From the NCBI GenBank assembly GCA_964019415.1, contig OZ025886.1:731884-795883 (forward strand): DNA of 64,000 bases, given 5' to 3'. A model generated the notes under the pieces. That model searched no databases, had not been told where the DNA came from, and worked only from the letters and a program-made list of their open reading frames with translations. Shown piece after piece: positions 20,599 to 33,900 of the stretch (position 1 is its first letter; each line of letters opens with the position of its first letter). Both the position numbers and the translations under genes were made by a program. This DNA comes from Ianthella basta (lineage: Eukaryota > Porifera > Demospongiae > Verongiida > Ianthellidae).

Positions 20599-23500
20599 TC
20601 TATCAAAGGGCATTAGGTTGCACTTCAGCATTCCAGTATGTTGCAACAGCTGCAATATTAGTGAATTGACTACTGCACTGAACATAGGACTACTGAATTA
20701 TATGAATTATGTGTTAGTACTACATTGGACCGTTTATGTGTCCACTGCCTTATGGTGTGGCACACTTTAATAATGATGTTTCAATTTTGATTGATTAAAT
20801 GGTTGATTATAGCCATAACTGTGAGTATACCTCTACAATCACACCTGCAATACCAATAGGTAATAACTGATTATTGTATGCTGTTGTTGTCAGTGTTAAG
20901 TGTTCTGCATGGATGGATGGGCCATTTCCCCAGGTATACTCTCTGTGGTAGCTAACAATGTGACGTTTGCCTGCCACAGGAAGTGGGTATGATGTCACTT
21001 CCTTTACTGGAAACTTCTATGACGGCACACTCTTGCTTTTCAAGGGGCGCTATGCACAGTGGTACATAAAGGCAAACAGAGGCTCCTACTTGTAGGAGTG
21101 GTTCTGCTGTATAGATGTAATGTAGTATGGTCTTCAGACAGGTATGTAGACACGAAACTTGGTAGCCTCAACTTGGTGATAGCTAGGTGGTGTGTAACAT
21201 AAAAAGAAAGCACTACTATACCAGTTACACCCAAATGCTTTATAGAATTAATCATCTATTAACCAACCCAGAGACCAAATGAAAAGACTGAATACCTTGT
21301 AACCCAGGTTCTGTTAAGTCTCTGGCACACACAAGCACACACTCACTCACTGTTCTCTGTCACACATGTTCTGAGGTTCACTGCCTACAGAGTGCCTAGT
21401 CCAGTCATTCCTCACTTACACAGCCATTCCACTCTAACTACTGGTTATCCTACTACCAGAAGGCTACCCTGTTTACTCTACTGAGACTGCTTCCTACACA
21501 CATCTATGACTAACTTCACCTTCAATGGCTGTCATTGAGAGTATGAAGCTTCAAATAATGGACTACAGAGACTATTATTCATACAGAGACAACCCTTTTA
21601 AGTTTTAACAGAATACTCCCAGAGATCGAGTAGTGAGCTTAGAATTCGAAAGGCTGGGCATGAAGTCAAACTAGTAGCTATTAGTCATCATCATATCCTC
21701 ACTGTTTACTTGTACATGTATGCATGAATGTTCTAATGTTCATTAGCACTAAAAACGTCAAACCAGTATACTTAGTGCCTATAATTGACATGTTGACAGG
21801 TTACATGTCATCAGGCTTGAATGGAATCTGTTGATGTATAAAACATTGGATGGAACTTCTCCCATGCCAGAAAATGGTTTCATGGCAACAAGGAGTAGGT
21901 TGAGGTGTGTGCACATGAGCACACACATCTGCACTACAGTACTGCAGTAAGCAAATACGGGAAAGTGTGTGATGTGTCAATGACCAAAGAGCATAGGTTC
22001 TCTGCATGTCAATGTAGCATGTATGTGTCTCTATAGCAACATACATGACTTATCCTGTGTGGGCTATTGTGCCCATATATATTGTGTTACACACACTTTC
22101 AAGCTAGCTACGCATAATTGTGCAAGCACTCATACTTGTTACGTTTCACATAGCTTCGTCACGCCACAACCAACCATTACACTCACAATGAATGTGTACA
22201 GGGGAAATTGATTCAGTTTGGTTGTGCTTTCCTTTGGAAGTCAAACTGTGTTGTGTAGGTCTTGTTGCATGCAAGTAACAGTACCCTATGCCTTCTTAAA
22301 ATACAGTACATTGCTGCAAATTCACACAGGCTTTGTGTAACAGCTGAACCCGACATATCTGGAGAATGTGGCAATGTACAAACTATAAGTGTGGCACTGT
22401 ATTAATGAATTTCGTATTGGTTTGTATAATTTGTCATATATTGTATCTGCGCTTTGTTCATTATACATTTCTTGTGTAGTATCAATTTTACATCAGATTC
22501 TGTACAACGATAGATCTCTGAAGTATTATTTGCACTGTGCAATGTGTGTGAAATAAGAAGGGAATGTCACCAGTTTCTGTGGTATTGAAGGGTACATGGT
22601 GAATCTAAAAGTTGATCAGAGACCTTCTCTCCACAGTCGAAGATCCTTGTGGCAAGAGGCTAACGTGTGATGTTTATTAATCAAACGGCATTCCCAGTGC
22701 CACCCACACCCAAAGTACTACCTGCATGTATGTGTATGAAATAACTTCACTGCACATCACACACTGATACTTGATAATGATGTTCTAATATTCTATTGAA
22801 CTAAAAAGGTCAAACCAGTATACTTAATGCCTACTAATGACATGTTGACAGGTTACATGTCATCAGGCTTGAATGGAGTCTGTTGATATATAAAACATTG
22901 GATGGAGCTTCTCCCATGCCGGAAAATGGTTTCATGGCAACAAGGAGTAGGTTGAGGTGTGTGCACATGAGCATGCACATCTGCACTACAGTACTGCAGT
23001 AAGCAAATATGGTAAAGTGTGGGATGTGTCAATGACCAAAGAGCCTAGGCTCTCTGCATATCATGATCAATGTAGCTAGGTATGTGTCTCTGTAGCAACA
23101 TGCGTGACTTATCCTGTGTCTCTATAGCAACGTATGTGACTTATCCTGTGTGGGCTATTGTGTCCATATTTATTGTGTTACACACACTTTGGAGCTAGCT
23201 ACGTATGGTGCAAGCACTCATACTTGTAATGTTTCACATACAAGCACATCCTGGCTTTGTGTAATGTAATATGGTTACCTGTCCATAAGTAGACTTATAT
23301 CCGCCATACACTGAATGCTCCACATTGTTGCCTGCATGACTGCATCACTACACTCGGTAGGCTGGTTCAGTATCAACAGCATTGTATATAGCTATGTAAC
23401 ACCACAACCAACCATTGCACTCAAAATGAATGTGTACAGGGGAAATTGATTTGGTTTGGTTGTGCTTTCCTTTGGAAGTCAAATCGTGTTGTGTAGGTCT

Positions 23501-23708
23501 AAAATGACTGCCACACAATCTCTGATACAGAATAACACACTTGATATCATGTATCCACTATACTGTGCCATGTATAGACCTATAGCTCACTCTCCTACTG
23601 TATCATGTGTGGACCTATGGCTATCCTACTCAGATACAGACACTACGTGTTACTAGTTGTATGCTACAGTTCTACCTTGTGGGTTTACTACATGTGAGCC
23701 AGAGGCAT

Positions 23709-23771
23709 TCACAAACTATCAGTTTCTTGCTTTTCAAAGTTGGCCCAGGGGTAGTCATTGATTGTAGAGTC
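23709..23771 (-). CDS. Gene B terminal coding exon
   Basis: 21 codons including TGA after the acceptor [26 protein letters not shown]-stop. Compared with C there is one extra Trp-Ala pair. Same frame and same end as in A and C. Confidence 0.75.
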   Translation of the reverse strand, partial: DSTINDYPWANFEKQETDSL

Positions 23772-26700
23772 CTGTGTAGTTGGGTAAGAAATGTCAGAAT
23801 TGATTGTCAAAACTAGAACTTAGGGCAGTCCTCTCATAAACAAACAACGTATATAGCACAATGGACAACACAACAGCTACCTACCACTTGATCCACATTC
23901 TTGTCTTTGCCCCGCCTCCTGTATGGAAGTCAATGCACAAGTTCACCGGCCACTACCCTACGCTAACAACACTACTGCATGCTGTTGATAATGTACATAC
24001 CTGCCCACATACCTTAGGTAGATGACTATGCATATCACCACAGGGACAGTGACTGCTATGATGACACCGCAAACAACAAGACCTGCTATGAGACCACTCA
24101 CGACAATAGGCGGAGGAGGAACTGCAGAGAGAGTATGAAGGGAAAGGGATTGGGAGCTATAGTGACTGCTTCTGCTATTTTGCTTGTCAAAACTGGTGAT
24201 AAGTATGTATGTTAACTAACAGTTCCTTGCAAACTAACCACTGCCACGCAGTAACAACTCACTTATGTTCACAGTTGCATATCCAGTGGATTGGAAGACA
24301 TTGTACTGTCTGTTAGGAACAGCATCCCTCCTGCTCCTGGGAGGCATGACCTGGAGGTAGCAATCACATGCAAGGAGTGGGTTCAGTGCTGCTGCATGTG
24401 GTGCTTGCTCTCTCCCTCACCTCAGTGCTGACAAAGTATCTGACAAAGCAGTCCAGTCTTCCTGCCATGACAGGGCCATTCCTGTACCGACCAGGGAAGT
24501 CATTTGGCTCAGATTCATCACCCACACCATATTGGTAAGGGAAGGTGATCCCTTCTGCAGTTGGATCAAACTCTGATGCAATATATGGCACATTGTCCTC
24601 TGCATTGTCGTATGTGCCAAATGTGCTGCTGTCTGGGAAGGCTGTGTCTGGAGCTGTGCTTCTAGTTGTTGGGAGAATGTTTCTGATGCATACCACCCAC
24701 AGGTGACTGCAAGGAGTTGGGAATGTTAAGAGGTGTAGCAAGAAGATAAGGAGTTATGCAAAGGGAGCTAGGGTGTACTGGGCTGCGGGGTGGGGTGTGG
24801 AGAAGAGGGTGACTGTACATGTACATATACTCCTTTAATATTGCCCCTACTCCCTTTGAAATGTACACAATGTCACACATACCCTACGTTCTTGGTATGT
24901 ATGCCTTAGTTCATGCTCATGCACTCCTAGCATACACAGAATACAATTATACACTACACATTACATATAGCTATACACTATACTATACCTTAGAAAGACT
25001 TGACGGGCAAATGTAGGTGCAGAGATCACAATCTCCACTATTGCACTAGATCCAGCCCTAATTTGAGGCACAATGATAGAGGGAAGTTCCTCTCCTGGAG
25101 GAACTCCTGGAGGAGCTGTAGCCTCAGGCAGAGTGGCGAATACTCCACTCAAGGGAGGACCGAACTCCACAACTGGAGCGTTGTTTGCTTGGACAGTCAC
25201 CATGTAGTTAGTGAAGGGCTGCAGTCCAGTGATGTTGTGTGAGGTATCAGCGACTGGGATACTAGTTGTTGTCCCACCAAGTGGACCATATGTCAGTCGG
25301 TAGTTCCCACTGAATGGACTGGGTGGTGCTGTCCAATTCACATAGATGTAAGTTGGACGTCTCTCAGTAGCTGTGAGGTTGTCAGGAACAGCTGCATGCA
25401 TGAATGGAGGAGAGTGCACAGTTAATGCTCCTCCTCAGATTAACAGAAACCATGTCCACTTACCCAGCACAAGCACCTCCCTGATGGCACTGAACTCTTC
25501 AGACACTTGCTGCACTTCACCTCTAACCACCTGCCGAGCACGACATGTCACTGCACATGTGTAGTTTGCTGAATCAGTGATAAAGGCATCTGTGACTTGT
25601 AGAGTGCTCCAGCGAGCAGCAAAGTCAGCAGTGGCACTTGGACTACCAGTGAAGCTCCCATACTCCTGTCTCTCCACTCCCCTGACCCGGTCCTCTCCAT
25701 AGAAGGAGACACCATTCCTCAGCCAAGCCACATAGTAGACTTCAGCATCCCAAGAGCAGTTCAACATGATGGTGTTGTTGGCATTGGCTGGAGCTTGGAA
25801 GAGGTAGGTAACAGGGTCCTCCATTGGGGAGAGACTGACACTGACAGCAGCTGAGGAGTAGGGAAGTAAGGTGGAAGCACAGGTATCTAAAGGCATAATG
25901 CCAATATATTATGTAGCATCAAACCAATAACTCATAAAAGAGATTTCTATGCAACATTTAGTGGAGATATGTATGTATATAAGGGCAAAATGTTGTGCAG
26001 TGATTCATTCATGATCAATGTCAGACAGCGTTAACACTACCTTATCAATGCAAGTATACATACGTATGCAAATTGCACTGAATGTGGACATATCTAGAAT
26101 TGGAGCTCACTTGTTTCATTCAGAGTGAATATGTCCATAGTTGTTGGTCCATCACCAGCTCGCCTGTTCCTTGCAAAGATGGTGGCATAGTACTCCTCAC
26201 ATGGGTAGGTCAGGTTGACCACAACAGTGGTGGTGGGGTGGGGCACTGTAGCCCCACCCACTGAGTCTGTGTCATTCATGACATCCAGAATATAGTAGAT
26301 GATACCCACAGGGTCCAGAGTGGGGGGCACTCCCAGGAAGGAGGGGGGAGTCCAGGTGAAGGTGACACTGAGGTAGTCTACACTGGCAGCAAAGGTAACC
26401 ACCTCACTTGGAACATCTGTTATAGGAGGAAGGGCAGAGTCAAACAATAGCGGTGGGGAAAGATGTGAACAAACAACTTCATCACATCACTGTGATCAGA
26501 TGGTTGCTGTATGTCACCAATCCTATTCTCATATCATCTACTCCATGCACTTCATTAGTGAACATGATCAGTTGTAGATTCATTCTACACTCACCATAGA
26601 TGAGCACCTCCTTGGTGGCCTTGTACTGCATTGGAATGTCTCCCTCAGCACTGTCCTTGGCTCTGCAGGTCACTGCACAGGTGTAGTTCCCACTGTCATT

Positions 26701-29700
26701 CACTTGACTGAAGGTGAGTGTACTGTTCTGCCCCTCAACCTCCACCTCAACAGAAGCACCAGTGTTGTCCACTGTGACTCCACTGACAAGGTCCCTGCTG
26801 TACAGGAGAGTACCATCCTTGAACCAAACAAGGTAGAACACTGTTGTGTTCCAGGAACAAGTGAGAGTGATATTGTCTGTGACATTTCGAATTCCCTCCA
26901 GTGGATCCACATCAGGTGTCAGGGTCACAGTTGGGTCATCTGGAACATGGGATTAGTAAGGAGTTAAAGTTCAGCAGTGTGATGCTGTGTATAGGGAAAC
27001 AATCTGACACCTCATACATAATCTGCTACTAACCTGGTTCCACTGTCATGAAGGCTTCACTGGCAGAGGTTCCACTGAAGAACAAGTTCTCTGCTGTCAC
27101 TGACACAGTCAGGTTCTCACATGCTGGCAGGTTGGGTGCCTCCACTGTGTTAGTTGGGTGGTCCACTGTAGCACTGAACAACACTGCTGAAGAGCTGTTA
27201 CTCACTTCCACAAAGTACCTTAAGGTTTGGTTCCCTCCAAGGGGAATCCCCGTAGCATTATCCATCAAAGCTGTCCAGGAATTGACAGCTGTCACTGGTG
27301 ATGTGTCATTTGGTGTGATGACAACTGATAGACCATTGGGTGCATTGGGAGGTTCTAAATGAGGCACAGTCGAGTGCAGTAATGATAAAGAATTGTACTA
27401 TGATGTATCTTAGTAAATCACGCTGGTCTGTAGCAAGTGTTTAGCAGTACACTTACCATAGACAAACACCTCAGTGGTGTCCTGCAGATTGGCTGTAATC
27501 ATACTAAACTCCACTCCCCTTGCCCCACAGGTCACGGCACAGGTGTAATTGCCACTGTCAGTCAATGTAGCATTGTCAATGGTCAGGGTGGACATCATCA
27601 ATGTGAAGTCACTGGCAATGTAGATCCCTTGTTGAGGTGCCATCAGGACATATGGAGCTGCCAGATCTTCATCATAGAGCAGCCCACCATCCTTGTACCA
27701 TGCAGCATAGTACACTGAGGTGTTCCATGAGCACACGAGAGAGATGGTGCTGCCAGTCAGATTATCTGATGTGAATTCCACAGTTGATGCAGTGATTACT
27801 GGCAGAACTGGAAAAGATACAATATTATTAGAAAAAGAAATGTCACGTATTGTATTAGGTGGTGGGCAGCTCAATGCTGTACATCAGGGGGCTAGAATGC
27901 ATGTCACATGTACAGTATGTGTAACTGTTGTTGATTTAGTTGGCCTGCCATGAGGCGAGCAAATGTTAATCGTCTTTAGTTGTTTTAAGTGCATCCAGTA
28001 GCACATAATTATGTGCTCCTGGTGTATCCCATTGCACAGTGGTGGTTTGACACACACCAGTGTGTTGTTACCACAGACCTCGTGGCAAAGAATGTTGTTG
28101 TCACACACACATACATTATTAGACATACCTACAAACTACATGCACACATAGCTGCTTTAGCAGAGAGGTGTGATCAACGTCTAGTAGAGATTGTGATACA
28201 GAACTGTGTGCATAGTTCCCAGTGCTAAACATGGTTAATATACAAACCCCAGTGTACATAATTATTGATACAGTATGCATGTATACAACACGCAGTGGGT
28301 GGAGCTGAGGAGAGGAAACATCAAACTGGTAAACAATTTTAAAATAGGATCTAAACTCCTCTTGATTGTCTGGGACCATATCAGATTAATTTTGGCTATA
28401 TATACAAAACAGAAAAACTATATACCTTACTGAAATGTTATGTATGTTACATGTGCAACTTTCACGTAGGGTAGGTAGCCAGTCACTTCTGTGGCAAGGT
28501 ATATATTTGCAGCAAAGATGTCACTGTTTCATGGGTTAGTTAGCCTATGGCTATGTTTCAACCAAAACTGCTACTAACCTGGCTCCACCGTCATTAAATC
28601 TTCACTGGCAGGGGTTCCATTGAATGATTGGTACTCTGCTGTCACTGACACAGTCAGGTTCTCACATGCTGGCAGGTTGGGTGCCTCCACTGTGTTAGTT
28701 GGGTGGTCCACTGTAGTACAGAACAACACTGCTGAAGTGATGTTACTCACTTCCACAAAGTATCTCAAAGGTAGGTACTCATCAGGTGGAAGCGCTGGAG
28801 CATTCTCCAATAACTGTATCCAGGAGATGTTTGCTGTCACTGGTGTTGTGCCATCTGGTGTGATGACAACTGACAGACCATCAGGGGGAAGTGCTGAATA
28901 ATGGAGTACACATATCACATTACCTGTGGACATTAATGTAATGTGCATAAACTGTATCATGTCAAGAGGTGTCTTTAGATGTGTGAATCAATCAATGACA
29001 TTCATAGGTTGATCTTACTGTTGTGTGAAAGTTTAGAACTAGTCAGACCAAAGACCAAAGTGACTATTGTGATATAAAGGATGATATCATGTACTTGATT
29101 TTTGCTCTTATCGCTATGATATCTACGACATTATGTTTCAGTGGTCGCAGGTGCTGGGGAGAATGCAGCTAAGTGTTATCTTGAATTTGACCTTCATATC
29201 CAAGCACTGCTGACTTGGTCTACACTTCAGCACACTGATTCAATGAAGCTGGCAATTTGATGATGTGAAAATTGAAAGGGACGAAAGAGGATATTGCATG
29301 GCTTTATTTGTTTCATTTTAGGTTAATAATGAGAAAACACTTATTCATGCCACACAGAATTCAGAAGATGAATGTGACATTCTATATAACAGTTATATGC
29401 TATATGTAGCTATGTATAAGTATATAGCTTTAATATTGTATGTCACAGATACTGTCCAAGTGGGTCAAATTTGACAGTCAGCCAGAATTTGAATGGCGTG
29501 TCAGAAAGTTGATCATTATAGAATGCCACCTAAGTGAACACCTTAGTTAGGTACAAAGAGAATGCAGACAAGTACAGTGCCTGAGTGAAGATGAACTACA
29601 AGTAAAGAAGGAGCTTCATATGATCGAGCACTAGAGCAATACAATGGTGAACACTTCATACTGACTATAAACACCAGCAACAAGAGAATTGAAGACGTTA

Positions 29701-30744
29701 GAGAATGGTCTGGATGATGTCTTACCTCTGCAGTTCGCTCCATCATCAGCCAATGTGAAGCCAGCAAAGCAGGTGCAGGAGAAAGAGCCATCAGTGTTTG
29801 AGCAGGATTGCTGACAATTATCTGTGTCCATTGCACACTCATCAATGTCTGCATGGGTTGGGGGGAGGAATGTGTATAGAGTACAATAGTACCGGTGACT
29901 AAAAGGAATGAAAGCAAAACAGGGATTGATCAAAGCTGGTCATACAAAGTGCTTTTTAGGGGCTGCCGCAGGCAGCCCCTATATTGTTTTCAAATTGACG
30001 TTTTCATATGGCTTCATGTTACGGATATATATATATATATATATAATACGCCAACCTACGGTTGTACGTCAATGCTTATAATTATATTGAATGTATTGGG
30101 CGAAGTATTGGGTATAGGGAATTTATATTGTCGGCCATTTTATTCGGCCGGAAGTGGACCGTGTGCGAGGCCAAGGGACTTTGAAAACCGGCTTCTAAAC
30201 GACGTCTTAGCGAACTTTGGACGTTTTCTTCCTCCTCTGATCCTGGAACAGACCTCTACAGCACTTCTGGTCGACGGGTAAAGACACAGCTTCGAGACAG
30301 CGCCCAACAGGTCATCGACTTCGCCCCGCGCCTTCTTCGATAATGGCCGCGCCCGCCTCGGAGGACTTCACTCCGCCGCCTGGAACACATGACAGGAGCA
30401 ACGTAGAAACTGGTGAACGCCGTGATATGTAGACGCTAACATTCTTCAACCGTTTGTAGCGTTGAAAAGCTTAACTCGCACGGTTGCCCTTCTGAATGCT
30501 CTTCAGAGCCTGGCCCACGCGTACTGCGCTGTAGCAAACGTACGTAGCTTTTGCCATCACAGACCACTAGCTACTCTGGCGACTGTGAGTTCCTTGCTAC
30601 ATTATATTACTGTGAATATTTACGGTAAATGCGTGTGCTGTAAGCAGTCATGTGTCTGTCTGTGCTGGAGATTTCTCTGTGCATGTGTGATGTGTGTGTG
30701 TGTGGTCTGTGATGCGTGTGTGGCCGGTGTGTGTGTGTGTGTGT

Positions 30745-30784
<40 letters not shown>

Positions 30785-30796
30785 ATGTGTGTGGCC

Positions 30797-30869
<73 letters not shown>

Positions 30870-30882
30870 ACATGTGTATGGG

Positions 30883-30934
<52 letters not shown>

Positions 30935-33900
30935 ATGTAGCTATGTCTGGTGACTAGTGGTGTATGTGTACTGTCACTGAGGTGTATGACACAATGTCAT
31001 GTGTTAACAATCATGAGTGACAGAGCAGCGACCAAAGGGAGCAAGTATTTCAAGTTGGGGCGGCAGCCCCACGAGTTTTTTAACTCGAAATACTTGTTCA
31101 GTAAGAGTGAGTTCTTCATGTTTGGGAGGATGCGTATTAGAAAGAGTATTAGTAATTGATGGGCTTAGCCATGCAGTTCATCCCATTGAAATTCAATAAT
31201 ATACAACAGCCAGGATTGAATGCCCCCTCCCCCCCCCCCCACACACACATTTGTGTGCACAAGTATGCACACAATGGCAGAACATACCGGAATTTACTAT
31301 ACAAAAATGGAGTTATACAGTATGACAGATCAGCGCACTCTATGTAAGAATACAAGTCTGACCTACTGTCCTTGTATTTAATGCGTGCTGCTAGAAATTG
31401 CTGTTTCTCCGAAAACTGTACAAACAATCACGCTGTTTATACATTTCTGCATGGTGTCAGAAGGCCACTTGGCATTGATGGAAGATCCAGATCTAGAGGT
31501 ATGTACTGTACAAGCATTAGTTCAGAGTCATGTCATGTGGCAGGATACCTCACTCAGTACAAGGAACTCTACCTATGTTATTTATTCTGCAGCCATGCTA
31601 ATTTGAGTCCAATCTAAATTAATCGAGATAAGTTCGGATTTATAGAGTGCACGCATATGTATATAAAATTTTGTGAATTAGCTGGTATATAACTGCAAAA
31701 CATCCCAATGCCTATACTGCAAAATTAATGCATACAGCATACTAGTAGACACTGGGTAAGTGAACACTGTTTACCTGACAGTAAGTAGTACATGAACAAT
31801 AGCACAACCACTGGAGCTCAGAACATGGCTAGTGACTAGGGTAGCTTAGCTGGTAAAATGAAATTATGAAATATGCATGCATTCACCTGTGCATGTCATT
31901 CCATTTCCAGTGTATCCACCATTGCAGGTACATGTGAAGGACCCAGGTGTGTTTGTGCACCTGGCATTTGAATCACAAGGAGACGACATACATTCATCGA
32001 TATCTGTAAGAGCAGGTTAGGAAGATGACATTATTATAATGTGGACAAAAGTGATTAATGAAATGGCCAGAAAAGTATAATTATATATTTACCCATGCAA
32101 CTCAATCCGTCTCCAACATATCCACCATTGCAGGTACATGTGAAGGACCCAGGTGTGTTTGTGCACCTGGCATTTGAATCACAAGGAGACAACATACATT
32201 CATCGATATCTGTAAGAGCAGGTTAGGAAGATGACATTATTATAATCCTCCAAAAACAAGGGCAGATGTAGGGATGGTGCAGTGTGTTGCTGAAGGGCAT
32301 GGCAAACCACCTGGCAGAAAAACCGTAGGAACAAGGAGGAGGGCCGGTCCATGCAAAGAGGAGGGCCAGCCTGTCCATGCAAACCCAGATCATTAACATT
32401 CGCTGACTTTGAATAAATCTCAATCATATTTCGCTGCCACTCTGACTACGTATATACCCACACCACAGGCGGCATACAAAAGAGCTGCACTGTACCTACA
32501 TCCTTGAATGCAGGATGCTTGCGGAGTGAAACCGAAAGTGCCAGCTAGCTCTGCACCGCCAAACGAACGCGGAAATGGCGGCAGGAAGCAATCGCGTAAC
32601 AAGTGAAAATGGCTTCCAAATGGCACGACTGCGGAGAACCTTCAAAATGGAACGCGAGCGAATGGCGGGCGAAGCATGTCCCGTATGCACCCTGGAACAT
32701 CTTACCGCGTTGTGGAACTAATGATTGCAACGCAACTAAAAAGGATTAGGCGGCCGAAGAAACAAAGAATGCAGGCCGGTTGCAACGGTTGCCAATTACG
32801 TCATGGAAAAATGGCGACCCGTAGTTATGGGCGCCTTAGCCCGGAGAATCGCCACATGCCATACTACGTCGCAGCATTCCCTAACCTAAAAAAGGCACTA
32901 GCCAGGAAGGGGTCGAGAAGAACTGCGAATGAATTGTTGTCTTAATCTTTGTCGTTCGTGAGCTACAGCTGACGGAGAAGAAGAAAAAGAAGAAGAAGAC
33001 GAAACACGGAAAATGACGACGACGATTTCTACTCGACGGCGCGCTTGCGCTTGGAAATAAGGTTAGCTCTGAATACTGTACAGCCTACCTTCTTCATAGA
33101 CGGTTTCTTTCGCCGGCTCTTACTTCTGTTCAGGAGTAGCTCGACTTTTCGTTTGTATTACAGCATGCAAACAACCACCACCATCCCTACATAGACAGCA
33201 TTACCGTGCTGTCTGATGTGGACAAAAGTGATTGATGAAATGGCCAGAAAAGTATTAATTAAACATTTACCCATGCAACTCATTCCATCTCCAGTGTATC
33301 CACCATTGCAGGTACATGTGAAGGACCCAGGTGCGTTTGTGCACATGGCATTCGAATCACAAGGAGACGACATACATTCATCGATATCTGTAAGAGCGGG
33401 TTAAGAAGATGACATTATTATAATATGGACAAAAGTGATTAATGAAATGGCCAGAAAAGTATAATTATATATTTACCCATGCAACTCAATCCGTCTCCAG
33501 CATATCCACCATTGCAGGTACATGTGAAGGACCCAGGTGTGTTTGTGCACATGGCATTCGAATCGCAAGGAGACGACATACATTCATCAATATCTGTAAG
33601 AGCAGGTTAGGAAGATGACATCATTATAATGTGGACAAAAGTGATTGATATAATGGCCAGAAAAGTATTAATTAAACATTTACCCATGCAACTCATTCCA
33701 TCTCCAGTGTATCCACCATTGCAGGTGCATGTGAAGGACCCAGGTGTGTTTGTGCACATGGCATTCGAATCACAAGGAGACGACATACATTCATCGATAT
33801 CTGTAAGAGCAGGTTAGGAAGATGACATTATTATAATGTGGACGAAAGTGATTAATGAAATGGCCAGAAAAGTATAATTATATATTTACCCATGCAACTC

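Larger units (their letters stand above)
19420..23708. repeat. Gene B 3'-flank block of the segmental duplication
   Basis: Closely matches 42780-47123 and 57205-62634 in order and sequence, apart from local insertions. It includes the CpG-rich part 19420-19800, hairpins, a small repeated ORF and the 3' flank directly next to the stop. No conserved open frame beyond the small ORF was found. Confidence 0.75.
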
